Source of the DNA: Pseudomonas benzenivorans
GTDB taxonomy: Bacteria > Pseudomonadota > Gammaproteobacteria > Pseudomonadales > Pseudomonadaceae
Direction of reading: 5' to 3'
Assembly (NCBI RefSeq): GCF_033547155.1
Contig: NZ_CP137892.1
Location: 4,278,001 to 4,342,000, forward strand
DNA: 64,000 bases
Part shown: piece after piece, positions 47,812 through 55,218 of the stretch
Layout: every line of letters starts with the position of its first letter
Position numbering within the stretch: the stretch's first letter is position 1
The notes under the pieces: generated by a model
Told to the model about the DNA's origin: nothing
The model's input: the letters and a program-made list of their open reading frames with translations, nothing else
Databases searched by the model: none
Translations under genes and position numbers: made by a program

Positions 47812-49818
47812 ATGCCGACACAGCCGCCCAGCGCCGCCCCCTCCAACGCCTTGCCGGCGGTGCTGGCCGGCCCCCTGCTGCGCCGCCTGGAGCCCCAGCG
47901 CCTGGTGCTCTGGCTGGTCGGCTCGCGGGCGCTGTCGCTGCGCCTGTGCCTGTGCCATGGCGGCGCGGAGCAAAGCGACTACCCGTTGGACGAACGCCAC
48001 TGCCGGGTGCTGCAGGTCGGCGAGCACGCCTTCGTCCACCTGATCGACCTGCGCCTCAACGCGCCGCTGCCGCAGGACGTGCGGATCGACTACGACCTGC
48101 TGATCGAAGGCGACGGGCCCGCGCAGGGCATCGCCGAGTGGGCGCCGCACCTGCTGTACGACGGCACCGAACAGCCGAACTTCGTCCTGCGTACGCGCCT
48201 CGACCATTTGCTCCACGGCTCCTGCCGCAAGCCGCACCACGCCGCGGCCGACGGCCTGCTGTGCGCCGACCGCCTGCTGGCCGAGCAGCCGGCGCCCGAA
48301 CAGCGCCCGGCGCTGCTGCTGATGAGCGGCGACCAGATCTACGCCGACGACGTCGCCGGGCCCATGCTGTGCGCCATCCACCAGCTGATCGCGCGCCTGG
48401 GGCTGTTCGGCGAACGCCTGGAAGGCGCCCTGGTCGACGACAGCGACGCCCTCTACGGCCATGCGGTCGGCTACTACCAACGCAGCGAACTGCTGCCGGA
48501 ACTGCAGAGCAACGTCGGCCTGCGCGAGCGCTTCTTCGGCGGGGTCAGGAAGCCGATCTTCACCACCAGCAGCGCCGACAACCACCTGGTGACCCTGGCC
48601 GAGGTGCTGGCCATGTACCTGCTGGCCTGGTCGCCGACGCCCTGGACCCTGCTCGGCAGCGGCCGGCCGGCCCTGGATGCCGAGCGGGCGCGGCGCTACG
48701 AGGACGAGCGGGGCCGTATCGAGGCGTTCCGCGACGGCCTCGGCGGCGTCGCCCGCGCCCTGGCCCACCTGCCGACCCTGATGATCTTCGACGACCACGA
48801 CGTCACCGACGACTGGAACCTCTCGGCGCAGTGGGAGGAAACCGCCTACGGCCACCCCTTCTCCCGGCGCATCATCGGCAACGCCCTGATCGGCTACCTG
48901 CTGTGCCAGGGCTGGGGCAACGACCCGGACGTGTTCGCCGATGCGCTGGAGCAATTCCAGGCCATGGCCGCCGGACGCGACGGGCGCAACCAGCTGGACG
49001 GCGCCGCCCAGGACGCCCTGATCGACCGCCTGCTGCACTTCCACCACTGGCACTACGTGCTGCCGACCGAGCCGGCGCTGCTGGTGCTGGACACCCGCAC
49101 CCGGCGCTGGCGCAGCGAGCGCCACCCCCAGCGGCCGTCCGGGCTGCTCGACTGGGAGGGCCTGTGCGAGCTGCAGCAGGCGCTGCTCGACCACCCGGCG
49201 GCGATCATCGTGTCGCCGGCGCCGATCTTCGGGGTCAAGCTGATCGAGGCGGTGCAGCGGCTCTTCACCTGGTGCGGCTACCCGCTGCTGGTCGATGCGG
49301 AGAACTGGATGGCCCATCGCGGCGCCGCCCGGGTGATCCTCAACATCTTCCGCCACTCGCGCACCCCGGGTTGCTACGTGGTGCTGTCCGGCGACGTGCA
49401 CTACTCCTTCGTCTACCGGGTGCTGATCCGCCACCGCAAGAGCGCCCCGCAGATCTGGCAGATCACCAGCAGCGGCCTGAAGAACGAGTTCCCGCGGCGC
49501 CTGCTGGACTGGTTCGACCGCCTCAACCGCTGGCTCTACTCGCCGCGCTCGCCGCTCAACTGGCTGACCAAGCGCCGGCGCATGCAGGTGGTGCCACTGA
49601 TCCCCAGCCGCAGCAAAGCCGGCGAGCGCCTGTGGAACGGCGCGGGCCTGGGCCAGGTGCGTTTCGACGAGCGCGGCCGGCCGAGCGAGATTCTCCAGCA
49701 CAACGCCGACGGCTCGGCGCCGGTCGGCTTCGTCGAGGATCGCGACGCCGCCCAGCGCGCGGCCCAGCAGGCGCAGGCCGGCCGCACGCTGGCGGCCGGC
49801 GACAAGTCCGCGCGCTAG
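47812..49818 (+). CDS. PhoD-like metallophosphatase
   Basis: 668 residues. The catalytic region has GDQIYADD (about 172-179), FDDHDVTDDWN (about 326-336) and a C-terminal SGDVHYS (about 527-533), the metal-binding blocks of PhoD-type phosphatases. No Tat signal or other export signal is seen at the N terminus, so a cytosolic enzyme is likely, unlike secreted alkaline phosphatase D. Residues 1-130 form an extra N-terminal domain. The start at 47812 follows AGGAG at rather long spacing; an upstream in-frame ATG at 47776 is an alternative. Confidence 0.82.
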   Translation: MPTQPPSAAPSNALPAVLAGPLLRRLEPQRLVLWLVGSRALSLRLCLCHGGAEQSDYPLDERHCRVLQVGEHAFVHLIDLRLNAPLPQDVRIDYDLLIEGDGPAQGIAEWAPHLLYDGTEQPNFVLRTRLDHLLHGSCRKPHHAAADGLLCADRLLAEQPAPEQRPALLLMSGDQIYADDVAGPMLCAIHQLIARLGLFGERLEGALVDDSDALYGHAVGYYQRSELLPELQSNVGLRERFFGGVRKPIFTTSSADNHLVTLAEVLAMYLLAWSPTPWTLLGSGRPALDAERARRYEDERGRIEAFRDGLGGVARALAHLPTLMIFDDHDVTDDWNLSAQWEETAYGHPFSRRIIGNALIGYLLCQGWGNDPDVFADALEQFQAMAAGRDGRNQLDGAAQDALIDRLLHFHHWHYVLPTEPALLVLDTRTRRWRSERHPQRPSGLLDWEGLCELQQALLDHPAAIIVSPAPIFGVKLIEAVQRLFTWCGYPLLVDAENWMAHRGAARVILNIFRHSRTPGCYVVLSGDVHYSFVYRVLIRHRKSAPQIWQITSSGLKNEFPRRLLDWFDRLNRWLYSPRSPLNWLTKRRRMQVVPLIPSRSKAGERLWNGAGLGQVRFDERGRPSEILQHNADGSAPVGFVEDRDAAQRAAQQAQAGRTLAAGDKSAR

Positions 49819-49853
49819 ACCGGCCATTTATAGGGGCGAAGTGGCACGGCCTG

Positions 49854-50420
49854 TTAGGTTCTGTACGAAAAGTACTGCCGTAGGCATCGCAGCGTGCAAG
49901 CCAGCGTGACCATCGCGCCAAAACTTCTGGCGAGCTTGTCGTAGCGGGTGCCGATTCTCCGGCTCTCTTTCAGCCAGCCAAACATCCGCTCGATGATGTT
50001 CCGTTGCCGGTATTTCGGGCGATCAAATAGCCGAGGTAGTCCTGGCTTGGGTTTGCGCTTCATGGTGCGCTGCGGAATCACTGGCTGCATGCGGTAGCGG
50101 TCGCAGTACTGGCGCAGATGCTCGGCGTCGTAACCTTTGTCGGCCAGTAACCAACGACAACGCTTGCGAGGCCGTCCCGACTTTCCGGGGATACGCACCT
50201 GCTCCAAGAGCGGCTGAGCATGTGCAATGTCGCTGGCTTGCCCCGGTGTCAGCATGAAGCGAAGAGGTATCCCATTGGCATCGCAGATCAGGTGAATCTT
50301 GGTAGTCAGGCCGCCTCGGCTACGTCCCAAGGCATGGTCTACCGGTTCTTCTGGCCCCCCTTTTTCCCGGCGCCAGAAGAGGCTCGGGTTGCGCGCACCG
50401 CGGTGGAGTCGATCATCCAC
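49854..50420 (-). CDS. IS5-family transposase, second frame (orfB)
   Basis: 188 residues as an open frame, with transposase similarity from about residue 14. It holds the remaining DDE residues: LLADKGYD (about 92-99) and RNIIERMFGWLKESRRIGTRYDK (about 140-162). Translation is expected by frameshifting from orfA rather than from its own ATG. The TAA stop lies at the very edge: its first two bases come from the TA target duplication, so the stop is completed by host DNA. Confidence 0.88.
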   Translation of the reverse strand: MDDRLHRGARNPSLFWRREKGGPEEPVDHALGRSRGGLTTKIHLICDANGIPLRFMLTPGQASDIAHAQPLLEQVRIPGKSGRPRKRCRWLLADKGYDAEHLRQYCDRYRMQPVIPQRTMKRKPKPGLPRLFDRPKYRQRNIIERMFGWLKESRRIGTRYDKLARSFGAMVTLACTLRCLRQYFSYRT

Positions 50421-50768
50421 GTATCCAAATCAATCAGGCCTTCCTGATTCAACCGGACGTGCAATCGCTCAAGTACTCGCTCAAACGTGCCATCGTCTCG
50501 CCAGTCACGGAACCGTTGATACACCGTTGACCACGGGCCGAAACGTTCCGGCAGATCACGCCAGGCGGCTCCCGAGCAGAGGATCCAGAAGATGCCGTTG
50601 AGCACCAGCCGATCATCACTGCGAGGCCGGCCCATCTTCTGTTCCGGGGAAACCAGATCCTTGATCAACTCCCAGGCCGCATCCGGGAGTTCGTAGCGCC
50701 TTGCCATGTGGGCCTCCAGCCAATCATGGCGATGATTCTACCTGCACCGACTTTTCGTACAGAACCTA
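49855..50768 (-). mobile_element. IS5-family insertion sequence, IS427-type
   Basis: The element spans 49857-50766 (910 bases). Its ends, GGTTCTGTACGAAAAGT at the left and the reverse complement ACTTTTCGTACAGAACC at the right, are perfect terminal inverted repeats, flanked on both sides by a TA target duplication (49855-49856 and 50767-50768). The transposase is in two overlapping frames, as in IS427-group elements. The element looks complete and potentially active. It marks the left side of the A/T-richer island. Confidence 0.92.
50339..50707 (-). CDS. IS5-family transposase, first frame (orfA)
   Basis: 122 residues, starting MARRYELPDAAWELIKDLV and containing the first catalytic Asp of the DDE triad (DTWMIDSTAVRA near residue 98). 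It ends just after an A5G6 run (50355-50365 on the plus strand), where a -1 slip would join it to the second frame and yield the full transposase. Alone it is the N-terminal DNA-binding part. Confidence 0.9.
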   Translation of the reverse strand: MARRYELPDAAWELIKDLVSPEQKMGRPRSDDRLVLNGIFWILCSGAAWRDLPERFGPWSTVYQRFRDWRDDGTFERVLERLHVRLNQEGLIDLDTWMIDSTAVRATRASSGAGKKGGQKNR

Positions 50769-51001
50769 AGGGGCATGGCAATAAGTGCGGCCAGGAAGCA
50801 AAGGCAGAGATCGACCCGAAGCGGCCGGTGAAAACCAACAAGTTCGTGATCTGTCCCCGATTGCTCCCTACTTCGAGCCGAAGGCATGTCTGTGCTGGCT
50901 GTTACACAGAAGGGGATCGAAACCGAGGCAGATCGAGCACTACCGGCGCAAAGCCACTATGGCATGCTAGGATCGGCGCACATCTAACCAGGGAAGGCGT
51001 A
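50769..51001 (+). promoter_or_regulatory. Upstream region of the helicase-DarT-ARH operon
   Basis: 233 bases between the IS end and the helicase start. No gene with a ribosome site is seen, although the frame of the helicase is open through it. It must contain the operon promoter unless the IS supplies one. AGGGAAGG precedes the helicase ATG. Confidence 0.4.
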
Positions 51002-52411
51002 ATGAAGGCACTAATTGATGTGACACCGACTGCCGAGCAGTTGGCTCTGTTCTCACGCAACGGTCCTGGAGTGGAGATCATTCGTGGGGCAGCGGGTAGC
51101 GGGAAAACCACTACCGCACTTCTCAAACTTCGATCTCTGGCCGCGTTTTTTATCAATCGAGCTCGGCGTCAGGACAACCCTGACCCAGTGAGTGTCTTGG
51201 TGCTGACGTACAATCGCACTTTGCGCGGCTACATCAACGAACTCACGCAACAGCAGCTGCACGAAGAGCCTCTCATCCACCTGGAAATTCAGACCTTTAA
51301 CTCTTGGGCAAGGAGCCTTGTCCCACCAAGATTCATGATCATGGGTATTGAGGAATCGATGCAGGCCCTGAGAAGCTTCTCTGGTGCTATGAGGCTGGAC
51401 TCTCAATTTGTCGTAGAAGAAGCCTCATACGTGCTTGGCCGATTTCTACCGGATGATCTTGACGAATATTTAGGCGCACGCCGGGACGGTCGTGGCATCG
51501 CGCCTCGAATGGAGCGGTCAACCAGGCAGCTCTTACTTGACACCGTCATCCGCCCTTACATCCAGCTCAAGCGAAACAACCAGCTCCTAGACTGGAATGA
51601 CCTCGCAATTCAGCTTGCTAGTGAACAGGTGCGTGAGTATTCAGTCATTGTCGTTGACGAGAGCCAGGATTTTTCTGCCAATGAGGTTCGGGCGGTACTG
51701 AACCAGCGCGCTGAGCATGCGTCGACCACCTTCGTTCTGGACAGCGCGCAGAAAATATATGCCCGAAACTTCATCTGGCCTGAGGTAGGCGTCACTGTCA
51801 CCTCTGGGAGAAGCAGTACTCTTCAGACGAACTACAGAAACACGAAGCAGATCGCTCGCTTTGCGGCTGCACTGCTCGAAGGGTTAGCACTGGATGACAA
51901 CGGGACTATGCCCAATTACGACAGTGCAATTTCTGAGGGGGAATTGCCGTGTGTGTTGACTGGGCCATACCAGAATCAGGTTCGTTTTGCCTTGAGCTAC
52001 ATCCAGGAAAATGTGGATCTGACACTAGACTCGGTAGCGTTTCTACATCCCAAGGGGTGGTTCAGAGATTTGACCCCAGAACTTGATCGCCTCGAAATGC
52101 CTTGGGTATCACTGACAGGAACACCAGATTGGCCACAGGGCAGTCAGAACATTGCGCTGTGCACACTTCACTCAAGTAAAGGTCTTGAGTTCGACCACAT
52201 CATCATGCTCGGTCTGGATGGAAGTATCGTCGACGTACGCCCCCCGGATGACGACGCTGAGGATTATGAGCCATCTGCAAGATTGCGCCGGCTGATCGCG
52301 ATGGGGGTAGGTCGTGCCAGAAAGAGCGTGATTATCGGCTTTAAAAGGAATGACGCCCCCGACATCATCCGGTTTTTCGGAGAGGGGCTATACCAAGGAG
52401 TTGACGTATGA
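51002..52411 (+). CDS. UvrD/Rep-like superfamily 1 helicase
   Basis: 469 residues with SF1 motifs in order: Walker A GAAGSGKT (29-36), motif Ia VLVLTYNRTL, motif II VVDESQDF (Asp219-Glu220), motif IV LQTNYRNTKQIA, motif V LHSSKGLEFD and motif VI GVGRARKSVIIG. It is shorter than UvrD (about 720 residues), as many mobile-element and defence helicases are. Codon use is clearly more A/T-rich than in backbone genes, indicating transfer. Its stop overlaps the ATG of the DarT-like gene, so the two are translationally coupled. It probably acts on DNA damaged or modified by that toxin, by inference from the operon. Confidence 0.88.
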   Translation: MKALIDVTPTAEQLALFSRNGPGVEIIRGAAGSGKTTTALLKLRSLAAFFINRARRQDNPDPVSVLVLTYNRTLRGYINELTQQQLHEEPLIHLEIQTFNSWARSLVPPRFMIMGIEESMQALRSFSGAMRLDSQFVVEEASYVLGRFLPDDLDEYLGARRDGRGIAPRMERSTRQLLLDTVIRPYIQLKRNNQLLDWNDLAIQLASEQVREYSVIVVDESQDFSANEVRAVLNQRAEHASTTFVLDSAQKIYARNFIWPEVGVTVTSGRSSTLQTNYRNTKQIARFAAALLEGLALDDNGTMPNYDSAISEGELPCVLTGPYQNQVRFALSYIQENVDLTLDSVAFLHPKGWFRDLTPELDRLEMPWVSLTGTPDWPQGSQNIALCTLHSSKGLEFDHIIMLGLDGSIVDVRPPDDDAEDYEPSARLRRLIAMGVGRARKSVIIGFKRNDAPDIIRFFGEGLYQGVDV

Positions 52412-53049
52412 GCGTAGAGAGGGTTGTCGCGAGTCGGGCTATCGAATCGATCGTTCATTTCACTACGAACCGAGGCTCGTTAGGTGTGTTCGCGACTGGC
52501 GCTTTACAGTCCCGGCAACGGCTCAATGTAGATGCTCAATTGAAGCATATCTTTCAGCCCAACGCCGCCTATCGAGGCAAGGATGCGGACTGGCTTGACT
52601 ACGCGAATCTATCGATCACTCATATCAACTCCGAATTCTTCAGAACAGCCTCCAATAATTGGCACAGGGAGCGGGGATTTTTCTGGTGCATTCTGGATTT
52701 CTCGCCACAGATCCTGAGTCATGAAGGTGTCTGGTTCACAACGACCAATAACATCTACACCGGCGTCAGGCGTGGACAAGGGCCAGATGGACTGGAGGCC
52801 GCGTTCCAGAACCCTGTAACACTCTGGGACGGAAAGATGGCGCGGCGCTCGCCAAATCAGCCCGCGAACCGGACAACCTGCCCACAGGCGGAAGTGCTTT
52901 ACCCTGTCGGCGTATCCACGGAATACTTGCAGCGAATCTACGTCAGAACTGAATCCGAGAGTGATGAATTGGCTGCGCAGATGTCTGCTGTTGGCCATAG
53001 AGAAGTGACGGTCGTGGTCAACCCCGACCTGTTCGTAGAAATCAGGTGA
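52408..53049 (+). CDS. DarT-type DNA ADP-ribosyltransferase (DUF4433 family)
   Basis: 213 residues, the usual size of DarT toxins, which attach ADP-ribose from NAD+ to bases in single-stranded DNA and block replication. Family marks: N-terminal VHFTTNRGSLGVFATGALQS with His17 in the NAD pocket, YANLSIT (65-71) and the catalytic Glu162 in CPQAEVLYPVGVS. The C-terminal RTESESDELAAQM and VVVNPDLF strands also fit. AAGGAG precedes the ATG, which overlaps the helicase stop. No DarG macrodomain gene is adjacent; instead an ADP-ribosylglycohydrolase starts 7 bases later. Base specificity cannot be predicted. Confidence 0.82.
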   Translation: MSVERVVASRAIESIVHFTTNRGSLGVFATGALQSRQRLNVDAQLKHIFQPNAAYRGKDADWLDYANLSITHINSEFFRTASNNWHRERGFFWCILDFSPQILSHEGVWFTTTNNIYTGVRRGQGPDGLEAAFQNPVTLWDGKMARRSPNQPANRTTCPQAEVLYPVGVSTEYLQRIYVRTESESDELAAQMSAVGHREVTVVVNPDLFVEIR

Positions 53050-53056
53050 AAACCCA

Positions 53057-54847
53057 ATGTCAGACCTTAGGCTGAAACGTACTATTTCCTCCGCGCTGTG
53101 GTCGGCCTATGCAGATGCGCTAGGGTTTCCCACAGAGCTTGCATCCGATAGGACTGTTCAACAGCGCCTAGGGCATTCCACTATTACTCGGACAGAACCG
53201 TGGAAGCGTATTGTGGGTGGACGATTCGGTGCAACCGTATCCCTGCCTGCCGGCGCCTATTCGGATGATACCCAACTGCGGTTAGCGACCAGCAGGGCCA
53301 TACGCGGCAATGGTTATTTCGATGTGGAGTCATTCGCTAAGATCGAGCTCACCGTGTGGCAAGCCTATGCGTTGGGAGCAGGCCGTGGCAGCAAGGCAGC
53401 CGCAGCAGCATTGTGCAACCGCAGTAATAACTGGTTTAGCAACTTTTTCACCAATTATGAAAACGGCGGAGGCAATGGCGCAGCAATGCGCATACAGCCG
53501 CACGTATGGGCCGCCAGCAATCTGGCGGACAAGGCATCTTACATCCCCGACGTCATCCGCAATGCGCTTTGCACTCATGGGCATATGCGAGGTATCGCGG
53601 GCGCGGTTATTCATGCCGTCAGCCTTGCTCATGCCTTTGACACCGGAAAACCCTTGCCCCCCGATCAATGGCCAGCATTGGCCAATGACATCCGCGCGAT
53701 TCCAAAAATGATCGCTGGCGACAACGAGTTGATGACTTTTTGGGTACCTACGTGGACGCAGAAGAGCCGGCAAACTCTTGAAGATGCAGTTGATACCGTT
53801 GCACGTGAATGGGAAGACGCCTCACGGAGTGTCGCGTCAATACTACACACCCGGCGTCCACACGATTATTCGGCGACTTATGAAGAAGTTGTCAAAGCGC
53901 AAAACGGCCTGAGCGCCGAGGAGCGTGGGTCTGGACTTAAATGCGCTCTGTTTGCCAACGTCGCAGCGTGGATATCTCCCAAAGCAGGTGCGCAAGAAAG
54001 CATTCAGATCGTTGCGAACCTTCTAGACAGTGACACAGATACGATCGGAACAATGGCTGGCGCGCTCATCGGGGCTGCTTATCCTGATGCAAGCTACCTC
54101 GGACCTATTCAAGATCACATTTACATCCGTGATGAAGCGGAACGGCTATACGACGTCAGCCAAGGGAAAAACACCTACAGTTTCAGCTATCCTGACCTTC
54201 TCTACTGGCAGCCACCTCGTACCATGGTCGACATTTTGGGGATCAAGGACAATCGGCTCCACATCGATGGACTCGGCGACGTTACCCCCCTTGAAGCCCC
54301 ATTTACTGGTCAGAAAGGCACAAGTTGGCAATGGTTTCTTCTGTCCACAGGCCAGACCATTCTCAGCCGTTTACGGACGGATTTGCTCACACAAGCACAG
54401 CAACGAAAAGAGTTCCCTTCTGAAAAGCTGGACACTCCTGATCTCTTTGACCAGACCATAGAAAATAGAGAGCGAAAAACTGCTCGCAATGCAGATGCGC
54501 ACGCCACCAGCAAAACGACCTCAGACGATGCTGAGCAGTCGAATATTGAAAGCACCTCCGGTGAGCTAGCTTCTTTATCAACACAGCCGAGCAAATTCGA
54601 AAGCCTAGTTGAGCATCATGCCCTATCCGCAGCTGCTCAAGCCCCATCAGAAAGCCAGGCTTCGACGCCGATCGATCTGGACAAGTTGACCAACGAAGCA
54701 ATTCGGGGCTTCGACCCGCAGACCATTGGCCGTCACATCCTGTTGTTGGCCGAACAACCAAATGCCATAGAACTGTCCATTGCCTATAGCGCCGTTGTGG
54801 TAAAGGCGCGGGCGGCACGCTTGAAGTACAAGTCCCGCAATGGATGA
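53057..54847 (+). CDS. ADP-ribosylglycohydrolase (ARH/DraG family) with a long C-terminal extension
   Basis: 596 residues. The ARH domain (about 8-375) starts ISSALWSAYADALGFPTE, has the metal motif GAYSDDTQL (66-74) and a second metal block DSDTDTIGTMAGALIGAAY (about 325-343). ARH enzymes remove ADP-ribose from proteins or small molecules, and some from DNA. Residues 440-540 are low-complexity Ser/Thr/Glu-rich, followed by a conserved-looking helical end (IDLDKLTNEAIRGFDPQTIG). Placed directly after a DarT-like toxin, it is the likely antitoxin or reversal enzyme. The extension is not part of the usual family and may contact the toxin or helicase. Confidence 0.85.
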   Translation: MSDLRLKRTISSALWSAYADALGFPTELASDRTVQQRLGHSTITRTEPWKRIVGGRFGATVSLPAGAYSDDTQLRLATSRAIRGNGYFDVESFAKIELTVWQAYALGAGRGSKAAAAALCNRSNNWFSNFFTNYENGGGNGAAMRIQPHVWAASNLADKASYIPDVIRNALCTHGHMRGIAGAVIHAVSLAHAFDTGKPLPPDQWPALANDIRAIPKMIAGDNELMTFWVPTWTQKSRQTLEDAVDTVAREWEDASRSVASILHTRRPHDYSATYEEVVKAQNGLSAEERGSGLKCALFANVAAWISPKAGAQESIQIVANLLDSDTDTIGTMAGALIGAAYPDASYLGPIQDHIYIRDEAERLYDVSQGKNTYSFSYPDLLYWQPPRTMVDILGIKDNRLHIDGLGDVTPLEAPFTGQKGTSWQWFLLSTGQTILSRLRTDLLTQAQQRKEFPSEKLDTPDLFDQTIENRERKTARNADAHATSKTTSDDAEQSNIESTSGELASLSTQPSKFESLVEHHALSAAAQAPSESQASTPIDLDKLTNEAIRGFDPQTIGRHILLLAEQPNAIELSIAYSAVVVKARAARLKYKSRNG

Positions 54848-54878
54848 ATCTTCGACAGCGAGGTAGCCTGGATGACCG

Positions 54879-54903
54879 CTGGTGGACAACGCTTTCTTGT
54901 CCA
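54879..54903 (+). terminator. Probable terminator of the helicase-DarT-ARH operon
   Basis: GGTGGACAA and TTGTCCACC pair as a 9-base stem with a 7-base loop (CGCTTTC), followed by AGCTTTTCG with a short T-run. It lies 31 bases beyond the ARH stop. Confidence 0.6.
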
Positions 54904-54964
54904 CCAGCTTTTCGAGCGACCGAAATGAGCCAGAAGCACCATTGTCGAATGGCCGCTTTGACCG

Positions 54965-55142
54965 GATTCTGTTGAAAAAGTCGGTTTTGGCCAGAGTCGC
55001 CTGTCCATAGTCCCAAATGCGGCTGATTTGCGCGTTGCTATGTGAAATCCAAGGCAGTTCTGCCTCGGAAATGGCTCAGATTTCAGCGTAGGCAACGCAC
55101 TTTTATGGGCGGAAATCTCGAAGGGACTTTTTCAACAGAATC
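54965..55142. mobile_element. 178-base MITE-like element with 18-base perfect terminal inverted repeats
   Basis: GATTCTGTTGAAAAAGTC (54965-54982) and its exact reverse complement (55125-55142) bound a short non-coding interior. Ends of this type belong to IS5-group elements, so this is probably a non-autonomous derivative mobilised by a transposase elsewhere. It does not match the ends of the IS at 49857-50766. It marks the right side of the island. Confidence 0.75.
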
Positions 55143-55218
55143 GGCCGATAGTCGCCACTCCCCCCCGGCGCCTATCGGCCCGGCCCAGGCAAACCACCCT
55201 GCACCTTCGGCGCACGAC

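Larger units (their letters stand above)
54848..55218. other. 371-base gap between the island operon and the second polyamine locus
   Basis: It holds the small inverted-repeat element at 54965-55142. No gene with a start, ribosome site and protein-like composition is seen. GGTGGACAA and TTGTCCACC (54879-54887 and 54895-54903) form a 9-base stem 31 bases after the ARH stop, a probable terminator for the three-gene operon. Confidence 0.5.

Noticed and set aside
51002..54847. Search for a DarG macrodomain or NADAR antitoxin near the DarT-like gene
   Set aside because: Neither is present: the downstream protein shows ARH/DraG metal motifs, not macrodomain signatures, and the upstream protein is an SF1 helicase.
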